Source: Paraburkholderia sp. PGU19
GTDB taxonomy: Bacteria > Pseudomonadota > Gammaproteobacteria > Burkholderiales > Burkholderiaceae
DNA: 64,000 bases
NCBI RefSeq assembly: GCF_013426915.1
Contig: NZ_AP023179.1
Location: forward strand, 2,542,001 to 2,606,000
Reading direction: 5' to 3'
The notes beneath the pieces were generated by a model that was given only the letters and a program-made list of their open reading frames with translations, was not told the origin of the DNA and made no database searches. Made by a program: the position numbers and the translations under genes. Of the stretch, positions 49,560 through 58,178 are shown in pieces; the stretch's first letter is position 1, and each line of letters begins with the position of its first letter.

Positions 49560-50000
49560 ATGCAAGTCCAGCCCTATCTGTTTTTCAATGGCCGTTGTGA
49601 AGAAGCGCTGAAGTTCTACGGCGAGACGCTCGGCGCACAAGTGCTGTTCCAGATGCGTTTCCGGGACGCGCCGCCGAACCCGCAGCAACCCATCCGCCCC
49701 GGCACCGAAGACAAGATCATGCACGCGTCCGTCAAGATCGGTGCGACGGAACTGATGGCGTCCGACGGCAACTGCGACGACACGCCCGGCTCCGGCACGC
49801 ACACGGGCTATGGCCTGTCGATCACCGTCGACGATCCGTCGCAAGGCGAAAAGACCTTCAACGCGATGTGCGAAGGCGGCAATGTCGTGATGCCGTGGCA
49901 GGCGACGTTCTGGAGCACGGGCTTCGGCATGGTCGTCGACAAGTTCGGCGTGATGTGGATGGTCACCAACCCGCACGAAGGCGACAAGCACGCAAGCTGA
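49560..50000 (+). CDS. PhnB-like VOC family protein
   Basis: 146-residue glyoxalase/bleomycin-resistance fold protein of the PhnB/YjdN subgroup. It starts MQVQPYLFFNGRCEEALKFY after ACAGGAGACAACG and has GAQVLFQMRFRDAPPNPQQP, DKIMHASVKIGATELMASDG and WQATFWSTGFGMVVDKFGVM. Members of this subgroup are mostly of unknown activity, and no phn genes are nearby. The gene is convergent with the FUSC gene, with only 4 bases between stops. Confidence 0.88.
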   Translation: MQVQPYLFFNGRCEEALKFYGETLGAQVLFQMRFRDAPPNPQQPIRPGTEDKIMHASVKIGATELMASDGNCDDTPGSGTHTGYGLSITVDDPSQGEKTFNAMCEGGNVVMPWQATFWSTGFGMVVDKFGVMWMVTNPHEGDKHAS

Positions 50001-50004
50001 CTGG

Positions 50005-51207
50005 TCATTGACGCGCGGGCGCATCGCTCGCGCCGCGTTCGATGTTCCAGTTCGGCTCGCTCGCCGCGAGCAGCGTGCGCAAGCGTTCCACCTGCTCGGC
50101 GAAGCGCTGCGCGAGCCAGTACGGCCCCTGTAAATCAGGGGCCATTTCTTCGCACGGTGTCTGCGCGCCCTGCTTCGCTTCCGGCATTGATGACGATGTC
50201 GACGCGTCCGGCATCCGGAACTGCGTCGCGCCCGCGAAGCGCAACGCACGCGCAGCGGCGAGCAACGTCAATCGCACTGCGTTCGCCTCCGCCCCGCAAC
50301 GCTGCGCGAACGCGTCGCGCCGATCCGGATGCGCGAGCGTGCCTGTCGACAGCATTTCGAGCGCGCTAAGCATCGAACGATGCAAGCGCTGGATCTCATC
50401 TAGCTGCGCAATGGGCAGATCGATTTCCTTCGCCACCGACGGCATCAGCGAGCGCAACTGCACCAGCCGCTTGCCCATGCGGATGAACGCGGCAACCTGC
50501 TCGTCGCTGCCGACGGGCACGCCCGTTGTCATCCGCGTGTAGATGCGCGCGCATTCGCGCAGATTGTCGGCGAGCAGATAGCGCCATGAATACGTCGCGT
50601 GCAACGGCAGCGCGAACGAAAACGCCAGCCCGATCACGATGCCGATCAGCACGTTCAGCGTGCGCCAAAGGCCTGTGTCGATCATGTTGTCGCCGTGTCC
50701 CGCGACGATGCACATCGTGATCGCCGTCAACAGCGCCACATAACCCGCGCTGCCGATCGCAAACCACGCGCACACGGCGGCAATCACCGACATCAGCACA
50801 TAGGTGAGCGTCAGCGAATCGAACAGGTTCTGCTGCAGGATCAGCGCAAGCCCGAGCGTCGCGCCGAGCAGCGTGCCCGCCGCGCGCTCCGCCGCTTTCT
50901 TGCGGATGTTGCCGTGATGCTGCAGCCCGCCGATCACCACCAGCAGCGTCACCGACGACCAGATGCCGTGCGGAATATCGATGCCCGTCGTCGCGAGGAT
51001 CGACACGAGCATCGCGAGGCCGACGCGCAGGCTGTGGAAGAACTTGGCGTGGCGATAGCGGTAATAAGGCGACGTGACCGCGCGCACGAGCCGGCCGATG
51101 CGCGTGCGGCGCGATGCGAGACGCGCGGCGACCGCGTCGTTCGTTCCCGGCGGCGTGCCGGTGACGGGCTTGCGCGGCGGCTTCGGTTGCGGGTCGGAGA
51201 GAGCCAT
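50005..51207 (-). CDS. FUSC family inner-membrane protein
   Basis: 400-residue protein related to the aromatic acid/fusaric acid exporter AaeB-YccS superfamily. A basic, proline-rich N-terminus is followed by about six hydrophobic helices between residues 60 and 220 (FHSLRVGLAMLVSILATTG, GIWSSVTLLVVIGGLQHHG, LLGATLGLALILQQNL, and others). A soluble helical C-terminal domain follows. Only one membrane bundle is present, so it is about half the size of full AaeB-like proteins. No membrane fusion protein gene is adjacent. Substrate unknown. Confidence 0.85.
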   Translation of the reverse strand: MALSDPQPKPPRKPVTGTPPGTNDAVAARLASRRTRIGRLVRAVTSPYYRYRHAKFFHSLRVGLAMLVSILATTGIDIPHGIWSSVTLLVVIGGLQHHGNIRKKAAERAAGTLLGATLGLALILQQNLFDSLTLTYVLMSVIAAVCAWFAIGSAGYVALLTAITMCIVAGHGDNMIDTGLWRTLNVLIGIVIGLAFSFALPLHATYSWRYLLADNLRECARIYTRMTTGVPVGSDEQVAAFIRMGKRLVQLRSLMPSVAKEIDLPIAQLDEIQRLHRSMLSALEMLSTGTLAHPDRRDAFAQRCGAEANAVRLTLLAAARALRFAGATQFRMPDASTSSSMPEAKQGAQTPCEEMAPDLQGPYWLAQRFAEQVERLRTLLAASEPNWNIERGASDAPARQ

Positions 51208-51332
51208 ACGTCATCCCAGGTTGGGGTTGCGCGGCAAAGACAGCGACCACACGAGCATAAACGATGTCGACCCGGGACAGCACTGGCATGCGGCCATTCG
51301 CGTCCACATATCCCGCGCGCCGCGCCAGAAAA

Positions 51333-51360
51333 AAAGCCCGCAGCATTCGCTGCGGGCTTT
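51333..51360 (-). terminator. Terminator of the symporter operon
   Basis: Perfect 12-bp stem (AAAGCCCGCAGC, loop ATTC, complement). On the minus strand the stem runs into a T stretch, placed just after the symporter stop. Confidence 0.88.
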
Positions 51361-51387
51361 CCTGTCAGGCAACAAGCCGAGGCGAGA

Positions 51388-52938
51388 TCAGGCTTCGTGC
51401 ACGTCCAGATAGTCTTCCGGACGCGTGCGGTCTTCGGCGTGCTTCATGCCGATTCCGCGCACCACGAGGCTGGCGATCACCGACACCACGAGGTTGACGA
51501 TCAGCGACCACACAGCCGCATAACCCGGAATCGCGAGGCCGCCGATATGGATCGTGTAGATCGAGCCGGCGAGCTTCAGCGAAATCGCCATCCACGTGCC
51601 GACGGCGATGCCGACCGCCCAGCCGAGCAGCAGGCCGCGATAGTCGAGCACGCGCGTGTAGAGGCCGAGCACGATGGCGGGCAGCGTCTGGATGATCCAG
51701 ATGCCGCCGAGCAGTTGCAACTGGATCGCATACGTGAGCGGCAGACCGAGAATGAACGCGACGGCGCCGACCTTCACGATCAGCGACACGAGCTTGGCGA
51801 TGTTGGTCTCCTGCTCGTGCGACATGTTGCGGTTCACGAACTCCTTGTGGATGTTGCGCGTGTACAGGTTCGCGGCTGCAATCGACATGATCGCGGCCGG
51901 CACCAGCGCGCCGATGCCGATCGCCGCGAACGCGACACCGACGAACCACGACGGGAAGAAGTGCAGGAACAGCGCGGGCACTGCGAAGTTCGGGCCGAAC
52001 GCCTTGAAGTACGGCGCAAACTCCGGCATGTCCTTCACGCCCGCTGCGAGCGCCATGAAGCCGAGCAGCGCGAGCAGACCGAGCACCAGCGAGTACGCGG
52101 GCAGCATCGCCATGTTGCGGCGGATCGTGTTGCCCGACGACGACGACAGAACGGCCGTGATCGAGTGCGGGTAAAGGAACAGCGCGAGCGCCGAGCCCAT
52201 CGCGAGTGTCGCGTACGCGCTATAGCCGTTCAGGCTCGACACGTCCGGTGCCTTGAGCAGCAGCTTGGCAGGCGGCACCGCGCTGAAGATATGCCCGAAG
52301 CCGCCCAGTTGCGGCGGAATCACGATGATCGCGGCAGCGATCGTGATGTAGATCAGCACGTCCTTGACGACGGCGATCATGGCAGGCGCACGCAGGCCCG
52401 ACGTGTACGTGTAGGCGGCGAGAATTGCGAACGCTATGATCAGCGGCAGATCGCCGACGAAGCCCTTCGTATCGAAGCCGAGCGCGCCGATCACCACTTC
52501 GATGCCGACCAGTTGCAGCGCGATGTACGGCATCGTCGCGACGATGCCCGTGACGGCGACGGCAAGCGCGAGCATGCGGCTGCCGTAGCGCGCGCTGACG
52601 AAGTCGGCGGACGTGACGTAGCCGTGACGCTTCGAGATGCTCCACAGCTTCGGGAACACGACGAACGCGAACGGATAGATCAGGATCGTATAAGGCAGCG
52701 CGAAGAAGCCCGTCGCGCCCGCGCCGAACACGAGTGCCGGGACGGCGATGAACGTGTAGGCGGTGTACAGGTCGCCACCCAGCAGGAACCACGTGACGAC
52801 CGTACCGAAGCGCCGGCCACCGAGGCCCCACTCTTCCAGATGCGCGAGATCGCCGCGACGCCAGTGCGCAGCGATGAAGCCGAGAATCGTGACACCGATG
52901 AAGAACAGAACGAAGACGAAGGTTGCGGTGGCGTTCAT
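51388..52938 (-). CDS. Sodium:solute symporter family transporter
   Basis: 516-residue SSS-family transporter with about 13 hydrophobic helices. It starts MNATATFVFVLFFIGVTILG and has the family segments WFLLGGDLYTAYTFIAVPAL and YVTSADFVSARYGSRMLALA. Its closest type by pattern is the monocarboxylate transporter group (Mct/ActP-like), but the substrate is not decidable. Its ATG overlaps the stop of the DUF3311 gene (ATGA), so translation is coupled. Confidence 0.9.
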   Translation of the reverse strand: MNATATFVFVLFFIGVTILGFIAAHWRRGDLAHLEEWGLGGRRFGTVVTWFLLGGDLYTAYTFIAVPALVFGAGATGFFALPYTILIYPFAFVVFPKLWSISKRHGYVTSADFVSARYGSRMLALAVAVTGIVATMPYIALQLVGIEVVIGALGFDTKGFVGDLPLIIAFAILAAYTYTSGLRAPAMIAVVKDVLIYITIAAAIIVIPPQLGGFGHIFSAVPPAKLLLKAPDVSSLNGYSAYATLAMGSALALFLYPHSITAVLSSSSGNTIRRNMAMLPAYSLVLGLLALLGFMALAAGVKDMPEFAPYFKAFGPNFAVPALFLHFFPSWFVGVAFAAIGIGALVPAAIMSIAAANLYTRNIHKEFVNRNMSHEQETNIAKLVSLIVKVGAVAFILGLPLTYAIQLQLLGGIWIIQTLPAIVLGLYTRVLDYRGLLLGWAVGIAVGTWMAISLKLAGSIYTIHIGGLAIPGYAAVWSLIVNLVVSVIASLVVRGIGMKHAEDRTRPEDYLDVHEA

Positions 52939-53162
52939 CGTGCACCTCCCTTCGAGCGGTTTTTGGTCTTGAAGTACACGACGGCCGTAATGACCGCGCT
53001 GATCAGCACCCACAGGAGCTGGTACCAGTAGAAGAACGGGAAGTCGAATAGCACGGGTTCGATCTTGTTGTAGGACGGCACCCAGATCATCGCGATCCAG
53101 GGTAACAGCAACAGCCACAGCCAGTGCTTGCTGGCCTTGTTGGCGTCGGCGTCGTGAGCCAT
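52935..53162 (-). CDS. DUF3311 small membrane protein
   Basis: 75-residue protein with two hydrophobic helices (HWLWLLLLPWIAMIWVPSY and YQLLWVLISAVITAVVYF) and a basic C-terminus. The ATG follows AAGAGGAGACGTC, a strong ribosome binding site. The DUF3311 pattern is known as a small partner encoded just before SSS symporters. The four-base overlap with the transporter gene fits a two-subunit arrangement like PutP/YhdT-type small companions. Confidence 0.9.
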   Translation of the reverse strand: MAHDADANKASKHWLWLLLLPWIAMIWVPSYNKIEPVLFDFPFFYWYQLLWVLISAVITAVVYFKTKNRSKGGAR

Positions 53163-53512
53163 GACGTCTCCTCTTACCTTTTATTGAATTGTGTCCCGCG
53201 TCTGGCGGGCAGATGGACCCGACTGCGGATAACAGACTGGGCGCCCCGAAAGCCCCGAAAGAGTATCGGAGTGGCGAACGACCGGTCAAGCAGGGGTGAC
53301 CCTAAACGCAACGGTGTTGTCAATAGTCGAAGCGTCGCAGAGTGTGAGATCGGACACGAAAGCAGACAGCTCCGCTGCTTTGTTGAGACGCGCGGCGCGA
53401 TGCCGGCTGAATGAATGTGTCGAGACTGCCGTGCCGGCCGGGGCACGGCGGTCGCGTCAGCGCGCTGGCGTTGCACCAGCGCGGGGATTGTCAGATCCCT
53501 ATGCGATGCGCG
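53163..53512. other. Intergenic region between methyltransferase-like gene and symporter operon
   Basis: 350 bases with no supported gene. It must carry the symporter promoter on the minus strand. It holds two perfect hairpins near the left-facing gene end: GCCGTGCC/GGCACGGC (53429-53450) and GCGCTGG/CCAGCGC (53462-53482), which may end the methyltransferase transcript. A direct repeat GCCCCGAAA lies near 53250. Confidence 0.45.
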
Positions 53513-54430
53513 TCAGATTGCAAACGTGTCGTTCTGGCCTGTCGATTCCTGCAAGCCCTTGACCCACTTGCGCGCGGGCAATGCGAGCTTTGCCTCGATC
53601 AGCGTTGCGCGTTCTTGCAATTGCTTGAACGGCACGTCGATTGCCGGGCCCGAGAACGCGATTGCGATGCGGTTGCCATCATGCACTTCGGGCAGCGCGA
53701 TCACGCGTCCATCGAAGGCTTCGTTCAGGCGCTTCATGTTGCGCACGAAGCTCGGATGATCGCCGAACAGATTGATGGTGACGACGCCCGCTTGCGTCAG
53801 ACACGCGCGCGCGGCGCGATAGAACGCGACGCTGTCGAGCACCGGGCCGCGCGCGGTCGCGTCGTACAGATCGATCTGCAATGCGCCGATCGTGCCGTGG
53901 TTCGCGCGGTCGTTGACGAATTCCCATGCGTCGGTTTCGCGCACGGTGAGGCGCGCGTCGTCGGCGGGCAGGCTGAACATCGTGCGCGCTGCGATCACCA
54001 CGGCGGGATTCAGTTCGACGGCTTCGACCTGTGCGCGCTTCAGGTAGCGGTGCGCGAATTTTGTCAGCGAGCCGGTGCCAAGGCCGAGCTGCACGATGCG
54101 CTTCGGCGTTTCGAGGAACAGCAGCCAGGCCATCATCTGCTGTGCGTATTCGAGTTCGATGTGATCGGGCTTCGACAGACGCATCGCGCCCTGCACCCAT
54201 TCCGTGCCGAAGTGCAGGTAGCGCACGCCGCCCTCTTCCGAGAACGTGACGGGCGCGAAGCGCGGCTTGCGCGGCGCTTCGATCACCGACGCTTTCGCGA
54301 CGTCGCTGAAGTCGTCTTCGTCGCGCGACGCGCGGGTTTTTGCGCGCGAAATGCGTTGCTTCGGTGCGGCCGATTGCTGGTTGCGGAAAGCACGCGCCTC
54401 GGCCGAAGCGCGCTTGATCAGTTTCGTCAT
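53513..54430 (-). CDS. Spermidine-synthase-like methyltransferase-fold protein
   Basis: 305-residue protein with a basic N-terminal stretch of about 60 residues and then a Rossmann SAM/dcSAM-binding fold. Motif I is IVQLGLGTGSLTKFAHRYL, and the acidic loop VEAVELNPAVVIAART follows. Annotated relatives are called spermidine synthases, but the tyrosine-rich N-terminal beta domain of true SpeE is not evident, so the polyamine role is doubtful. The ATG overlaps the stop of the DNA glycosylase gene by four bases (ATGA), making it the third gene of a coupled trio. Confidence 0.82.
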   Translation of the reverse strand: MTKLIKRASAEARAFRNQQSAAPKQRISRAKTRASRDEDDFSDVAKASVIEAPRKPRFAPVTFSEEGGVRYLHFGTEWVQGAMRLSKPDHIELEYAQQMMAWLLFLETPKRIVQLGLGTGSLTKFAHRYLKRAQVEAVELNPAVVIAARTMFSLPADDARLTVRETDAWEFVNDRANHGTIGALQIDLYDATARGPVLDSVAFYRAARACLTQAGVVTINLFGDHPSFVRNMKRLNEAFDGRVIALPEVHDGNRIAIAFSGPAIDVPFKQLQERATLIEAKLALPARKWVKGLQESTGQNDTFAI

Positions 54431-54900
54431 GTGAGGATCTCGCGCCACAGGCGCAATTTTTGGTCGAACGAGAGCATAGCATTGGCGGGGCTGGAGGACG
54501 GCAGCACCAGCGTCTCGTAGCCCGCCTCCGCGATCACAGGTGCAAAGCGCCCCGCCGTCTTGCCGTTGAAGCAGACCTTCTTCAGCTTCGGCGCGTACTC
54601 GCGGAACGATGCGAAGTCGTTCGGCGTCGCGTTGCGGATCGCCACATCGAGACTGCCTTCGCGCGTGCACGCGGCCAGCACGTCCCACACGCCGATGCCA
54701 TGCTTCAACACGTGTTCCAGCCGCGTCGGGTAATCGAGATCGTGCAGCGGTTCGCCGATCACCGTGCCGAGCAAACGCCAGAATTGATTGCGCGGATGCG
54801 CGTAATACTGCGTCGCCGCGAGCGACGCTTCGCCGGGAAAGCTGCCGAGTATCAGCGTATGCGTGGTCTCGGCGACGACGGGCGGAAAGCCGCGCAGCAT
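54427..54900 (-). CDS. DNA-deoxyinosine glycosylase (UDG superfamily family 6)
   Basis: 157-residue uracil-DNA-glycosylase-fold repair enzyme of the hypoxanthine glycosylase group. The motif I region is LILGSFPGEASLAATQYYAH with NQFWRLLG following. The motif II region is LVLPSSSPANAMLSF. IGVWDVLAACTREGSLD is family-typical. It excises deaminated adenine (hypoxanthine) from DNA. Its ATG overlaps the ubiC stop (TGATG), and its stop overlaps the start of the next gene. Confidence 0.9.
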   Translation of the reverse strand: MLRGFPPVVAETTHTLILGSFPGEASLAATQYYAHPRNQFWRLLGTVIGEPLHDLDYPTRLEHVLKHGIGVWDVLAACTREGSLDVAIRNATPNDFASFREYAPKLKKVCFNGKTAGRFAPVIAEAGYETLVLPSSSPANAMLSFDQKLRLWREILT

Positions 54901-55577
54901 CAGCGCACCTCGCCCTGCTTACTCACCCGCTTTGCGTTGACATCAGCACGCGATGCCGTGTGATCGAGCGCCTGTCCATGATCGCGCGGCACCGGCTGCG
55001 CCGCCGCGTGCTTGTGATCGCGCATCGTGAGACGGGCCCACAGCGCGGGCAGCATGACTTCAGTGACCATCAACGGCTCGCTGTAACGCTCGAATACCGA
55101 ACGTCGCGCGAGCAACGCATGGATCGGTGCGTCACCCATTTCTCGTAAAGCAAGGCGATGCAGCGGATGGCGCGCGGTCAAGCGTCGGCTGACCAGCGAC
55201 GAACGCGACACACTGCTATCGCTATACAACAGTTCCGCGAGCGGCCGCGTGCGCAGACGGCGCATCGCCTGCCACACGCCCGTGCTCGCCGCGAGCGGCA
55301 CGATGCTGTGCGCGGCGACGAACGGCTTTCCATCGACGGATAGCACGACTTCACGCACCCACACGGGCGTGCGCGGCGCGATGGCGAGCGCGGTGGTTTC
55401 GTCGTCGAACGGCAGATCGACGGCCTCGCGTGTCACGCGCACCGCGACCGCGCCGAGCGTGCGCAAGTGCGCCGTCAGCGAACCGCCGCGTGTGAGCCAG
55501 TCTTTTTGATCAGGCGAGAAAACCGGAAGGGGCGCGACGCGCCAATGCGCGTCGGCAGCATCGAAACGGATAGGCAT
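54900..55577 (-). CDS. ubiC: Chorismate--pyruvate lyase
   Basis: First committed step of ubiquinone synthesis: chorismate to 4-hydroxybenzoate and pyruvate. 225 residues. Family blocks are [36 protein letters not shown] and [22 protein letters not shown] polar C-terminal tail of about 40 residues after the core ([18 protein letters not shown] and on) is longer than in Escherichia coli. An ATG three codons upstream (55586) is also possible. First gene of the coupled ubiC-glycosylase-methyltransferase trio. htpG is nearby on the same strand, but upstream and separate. Confidence 0.93.
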   Translation of the reverse strand: MPIRFDAADAHWRVAPLPVFSPDQKDWLTRGGSLTAHLRTLGAVAVRVTREAVDLPFDDETTALAIAPRTPVWVREVVLSVDGKPFVAAHSIVPLAASTGVWQAMRRLRTRPLAELLYSDSSVSRSSLVSRRLTARHPLHRLALREMGDAPIHALLARRSVFERYSEPLMVTEVMLPALWARLTMRDHKHAAAQPVPRDHGQALDHTASRADVNAKRVSKQGEVR

Positions 55578-55773
55578 GGGCCGCATTATAGGGCGCGCGG
55601 CGTATCCGCTCCTTTCAGCCAGAAAACCCCCGACCCACGCGAAGACAAATCCGGCATGCAGTTCAGATCGGTCTGCTACCCATGCGAAAAGCCGCCGTTG
55701 AAGATAAGGGCGAGTCGATCCATCCCGTCGATGGCAATCGCTCATTCATCCCACTTGCACCACGGAGGTTCGT

Positions 55774-56040
55774 ATGACCGCTCACGACAAAGCCACATCG
55801 GATCGCATTGCCCATCTCGCCGCTCTCGTACTGAAGCGCGCGAACGTATTGGAGACAGAAAAAGAACTCGCGGGCTCTGCGCTCGCGCAGCATCACACCA
55901 GCAAACACACGAGCGCGCGGATCGGCAAGGTTGCCGGACACGTGCTCGGCGATCCGCACGCGTGCGCCGAGGCGAAGGAACTGGCGGGTTCGGTGCTCGC
56001 TCAGGTGCGGCAGCATGAGCGGGCTTCGATGGAGCGCTGA
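55774..56040 (+). CDS. Conserved small hypothetical protein, 88 aa
   Basis: The ATG follows ACGGAGGTTCGT, a strong ribosome binding site. It is a soluble, helical protein rich in Ala, His and Lys with two similar halves, each containing KELAGS-LAQ (EKELAGSALAQHHTSKH and AKELAGSVLAQVRQHER), which suggests an internal duplication. Function is unknown. It ends at a terminator shared with htpG. Confidence 0.75.
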   Translation: MTAHDKATSDRIAHLAALVLKRANVLETEKELAGSALAQHHTSKHTSARIGKVAGHVLGDPHACAEAKELAGSVLAQVRQHERASMER

Positions 56041-56069
56041 CCTGGTCGGGCGCAAACCGCAGGCAAAAA

Positions 56070-56093
56070 AATGCGCTGCCAAAGCAGCGCATT
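56070..56093. terminator. Bidirectional terminator small protein / htpG
   Basis: Perfect 10-bp stem AATGCGCTGC, loop CAAA, complement ending GCATT, with an A7 run on the left and a T-rich right flank. It lies between convergent genes. Confidence 0.85.
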
Positions 56094-56128
56094 CTTATCA
56101 TCGCGAGACGGTCAGTGGGCCACGTCGA

Positions 56129-58021
56129 TTAACGCGCCAACAACAACGCATTCGTCCGCTTCACAAAACTCGCCGGATCTTCGAGCGAACCGCCTTCCGC
56201 CAGCAGCGCCTGATCGAACAACAGATGACACCAGTCATCGAAATTCGCGTTATCGGCGCTCAGGTTCTTGACCAGCGCATGCTCCGGATTCACCTCGAGA
56301 ATCGGATGAAACGCCGGCGCATTCTGCCCTGCCGCCTTCAGCATGCGCTGCAGATAGCCGCTCATATCACCCTCATCAGCGACGAGGCACGACGGCGAAT
56401 CCGTCAGGCGGAACGTCAGACGCACGTCCTTCGCCTTGTCCTTGAGCGCTTCCTTCATGCGCTCGACGAGCGGCTTCAGTTCTTCGCCGACCTTCTCCTG
56501 CGCCTGCTTTTCTTCATCGTTCAACTGGCCCAGATCGAGGTCGCCACGCGCGACGCTTTGCAGCGGCTTGCCGTCGAACTCGTTGAGGAACGACAGCATC
56601 CATTCGTCGACGCGATCCGTCAGCAGCAGCACTTCGACGCCCTTCTTGCGGAACACTTCGAGGTGCGGGCTATTCTTCGCGGCCTGATAGGTATCCGCCG
56701 TGACGTAGTAGATCTTCGACTGCTCGGGCTTCATGCGCGCGACGTAATCCGCCAGCGATACCGTCTGCTCGGACGAGTCGTTATGCGTCGACGCGAAACG
56801 CGCGAGTTTCGCGATGCGCTCCTTGTTCGAGAAGTCTTCGCCGATGCCTTCCTTCAGCACCTGGCCGAATTCCTTCCAGAACGTCGTGTACTTTTCCTTT
56901 TCGGCGGCTTCTTCCGAGTTCGCCAGTTCTTCGAGCATCGACAGCGCGCGCTTGGTCACACCTTCGCGGATCGCCTTCACATCGCGGCTTTCCTGCAGCA
57001 GTTCGCGCGACACGTTCAGCGGCAGATCGGCCGAATCGACCACGCCCTTCACGAAACGCAGATACGCGGGCAGCAATTGCTCGGCGTCGTCCATGATGAA
57101 CACACGCTTCACATACAGCTTCAGGCCGCCGCGATGATCGCGGTTCCACATGTCGAACGGCGCGTGCGACGGCACGTACAGCAACTGCGTGTACTCGCTG
57201 CGGCCTTCCACACGGTTATGCGTCCACGTCAGCGGGTCCTGATGATCGTGCGACAGGTGCTGGTAGAACTGCTTGTACTGCTCTTCGGTGATGTCGCTCT
57301 TCGCGCGCGTCCACAGCGCGCTCGCCTGGTTGACGGTCTCGTCCTCGTCCTTCGTGACCATCTCGCTCTTTTCCGCGTCCCATTCTTCCTTCTGCATCAG
57401 GATGGGCAGCGCGACGTGATCCGAATACTTCTGGATGATCGACTTGAGCTTGTGCGAAGACAGCAGTTCGTCTTCATCGGCGCGCAGATGCAGCGTGATC
57501 GTCGTGCCGCGTGGCGCGCGCTCGATCGTATCGACCGAGAAATCGCCCTCGCCCGCGCTCGTCCAGCGCACGCCTTCCGACGCCGGCAGACCGGCGCGGC
57601 GCGTTTCCACCGTGATCTTGTCCGCGACGATAAAGCCCGAATAGAACCCGACGCCGAACTGGCCGATCAGCGCCGCGTCCTTCTGCTGGTCGCCCGACAG
57701 CTTGCCGAAGAATTCCTTGGTGCCCGAGCGCGCGATCGTGCCGAGGTTCGCGACCGCTTCGTCGCGGCTCATGCCGATGCCGTTGTCGTCGATGCTGATG
57801 GTGCGCGCGGCCTTGTCGAACGATACGCGGATGCGCAGGTTCGGATCGTTCTCGTACAGCGTGCTGTCGGCGATCGCTTCGAAACGAAGCTTGTCCGCCG
57901 CGTCCGACGCGTTCGAGATCAGTTCGCGCAGGAAGATTTCCTTGTTGCTGTACAGCGAATGGATCATCAGGTGCAGAAGCTGTTTCACTTCTGCCTGAAA
58001 GCTCATGGTTTCTTGTGCCAT
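56129..58021 (-). CDS. htpG: Chaperone protein HtpG (Hsp90)
   Basis: 630-residue cytosolic Hsp90 chaperone. The N-terminal GHKL ATPase starts [20 protein letters not shown] and has [40 protein letters not shown] and the Gly-rich [16 protein letters not shown]. Middle and C-terminal domains are complete. No linker of the eukaryotic type is present, and it lacks the MEEVD tail. Transcription is very likely from the sigma-32 promoter about 90 bases upstream. Confidence 0.97.
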   Translation of the reverse strand: MAQETMSFQAEVKQLLHLMIHSLYSNKEIFLRELISNASDAADKLRFEAIADSTLYENDPNLRIRVSFDKAARTISIDDNGIGMSRDEAVANLGTIARSGTKEFFGKLSGDQQKDAALIGQFGVGFYSGFIVADKITVETRRAGLPASEGVRWTSAGEGDFSVDTIERAPRGTTITLHLRADEDELLSSHKLKSIIQKYSDHVALPILMQKEEWDAEKSEMVTKDEDETVNQASALWTRAKSDITEEQYKQFYQHLSHDHQDPLTWTHNRVEGRSEYTQLLYVPSHAPFDMWNRDHRGGLKLYVKRVFIMDDAEQLLPAYLRFVKGVVDSADLPLNVSRELLQESRDVKAIREGVTKRALSMLEELANSEEAAEKEKYTTFWKEFGQVLKEGIGEDFSNKERIAKLARFASTHNDSSEQTVSLADYVARMKPEQSKIYYVTADTYQAAKNSPHLEVFRKKGVEVLLLTDRVDEWMLSFLNEFDGKPLQSVARGDLDLGQLNDEEKQAQEKVGEELKPLVERMKEALKDKAKDVRLTFRLTDSPSCLVADEGDMSGYLQRMLKAAGQNAPAFHPILEVNPEHALVKNLSADNANFDDWCHLLFDQALLAEGGSLEDPASFVKRTNALLLAR

Positions 58022-58112
58022 GGTCGGTTTTCCCCTTCTATTGCAGGTTGATTCGTGGATTCGAAGCTGAATGTGTCTGGAAGCACGGCGCGCTTTCAGA
58101 CGTTGCCCGGTC

Positions 58113-58140
58113 AAATGGGGGCACGCGCCGCCAATTCAAG
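58113..58140 (-). promoter_or_regulatory. Sigma-32 heat-shock promoter of htpG
   Basis: On the minus strand, CTTGAA at 58140-58135 is followed after 14 bases by CCCCATTT at 58120-58113. This matches the sigma-32 consensus CTTGAAA - 11 to 16 bases - CCCCATNT. A second CTTGAA lies 11 bases further upstream. The ATG is 92 bases downstream of the -10 element. Confidence 0.85.
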
Positions 58141-58178
58141 AGGCTTCAAGTGGCTCTCATGCGGCCCTCATGTGACCC

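Noticed and set aside
50599..53031. An 810-codon plus-strand frame across the FUSC, symporter and DUF3311 genes
   Set aside because: It is the GC-rich shadow of three recognised minus-strand genes with good motifs. Its own product is Arg/His/Asp-rich low-complexity sequence.
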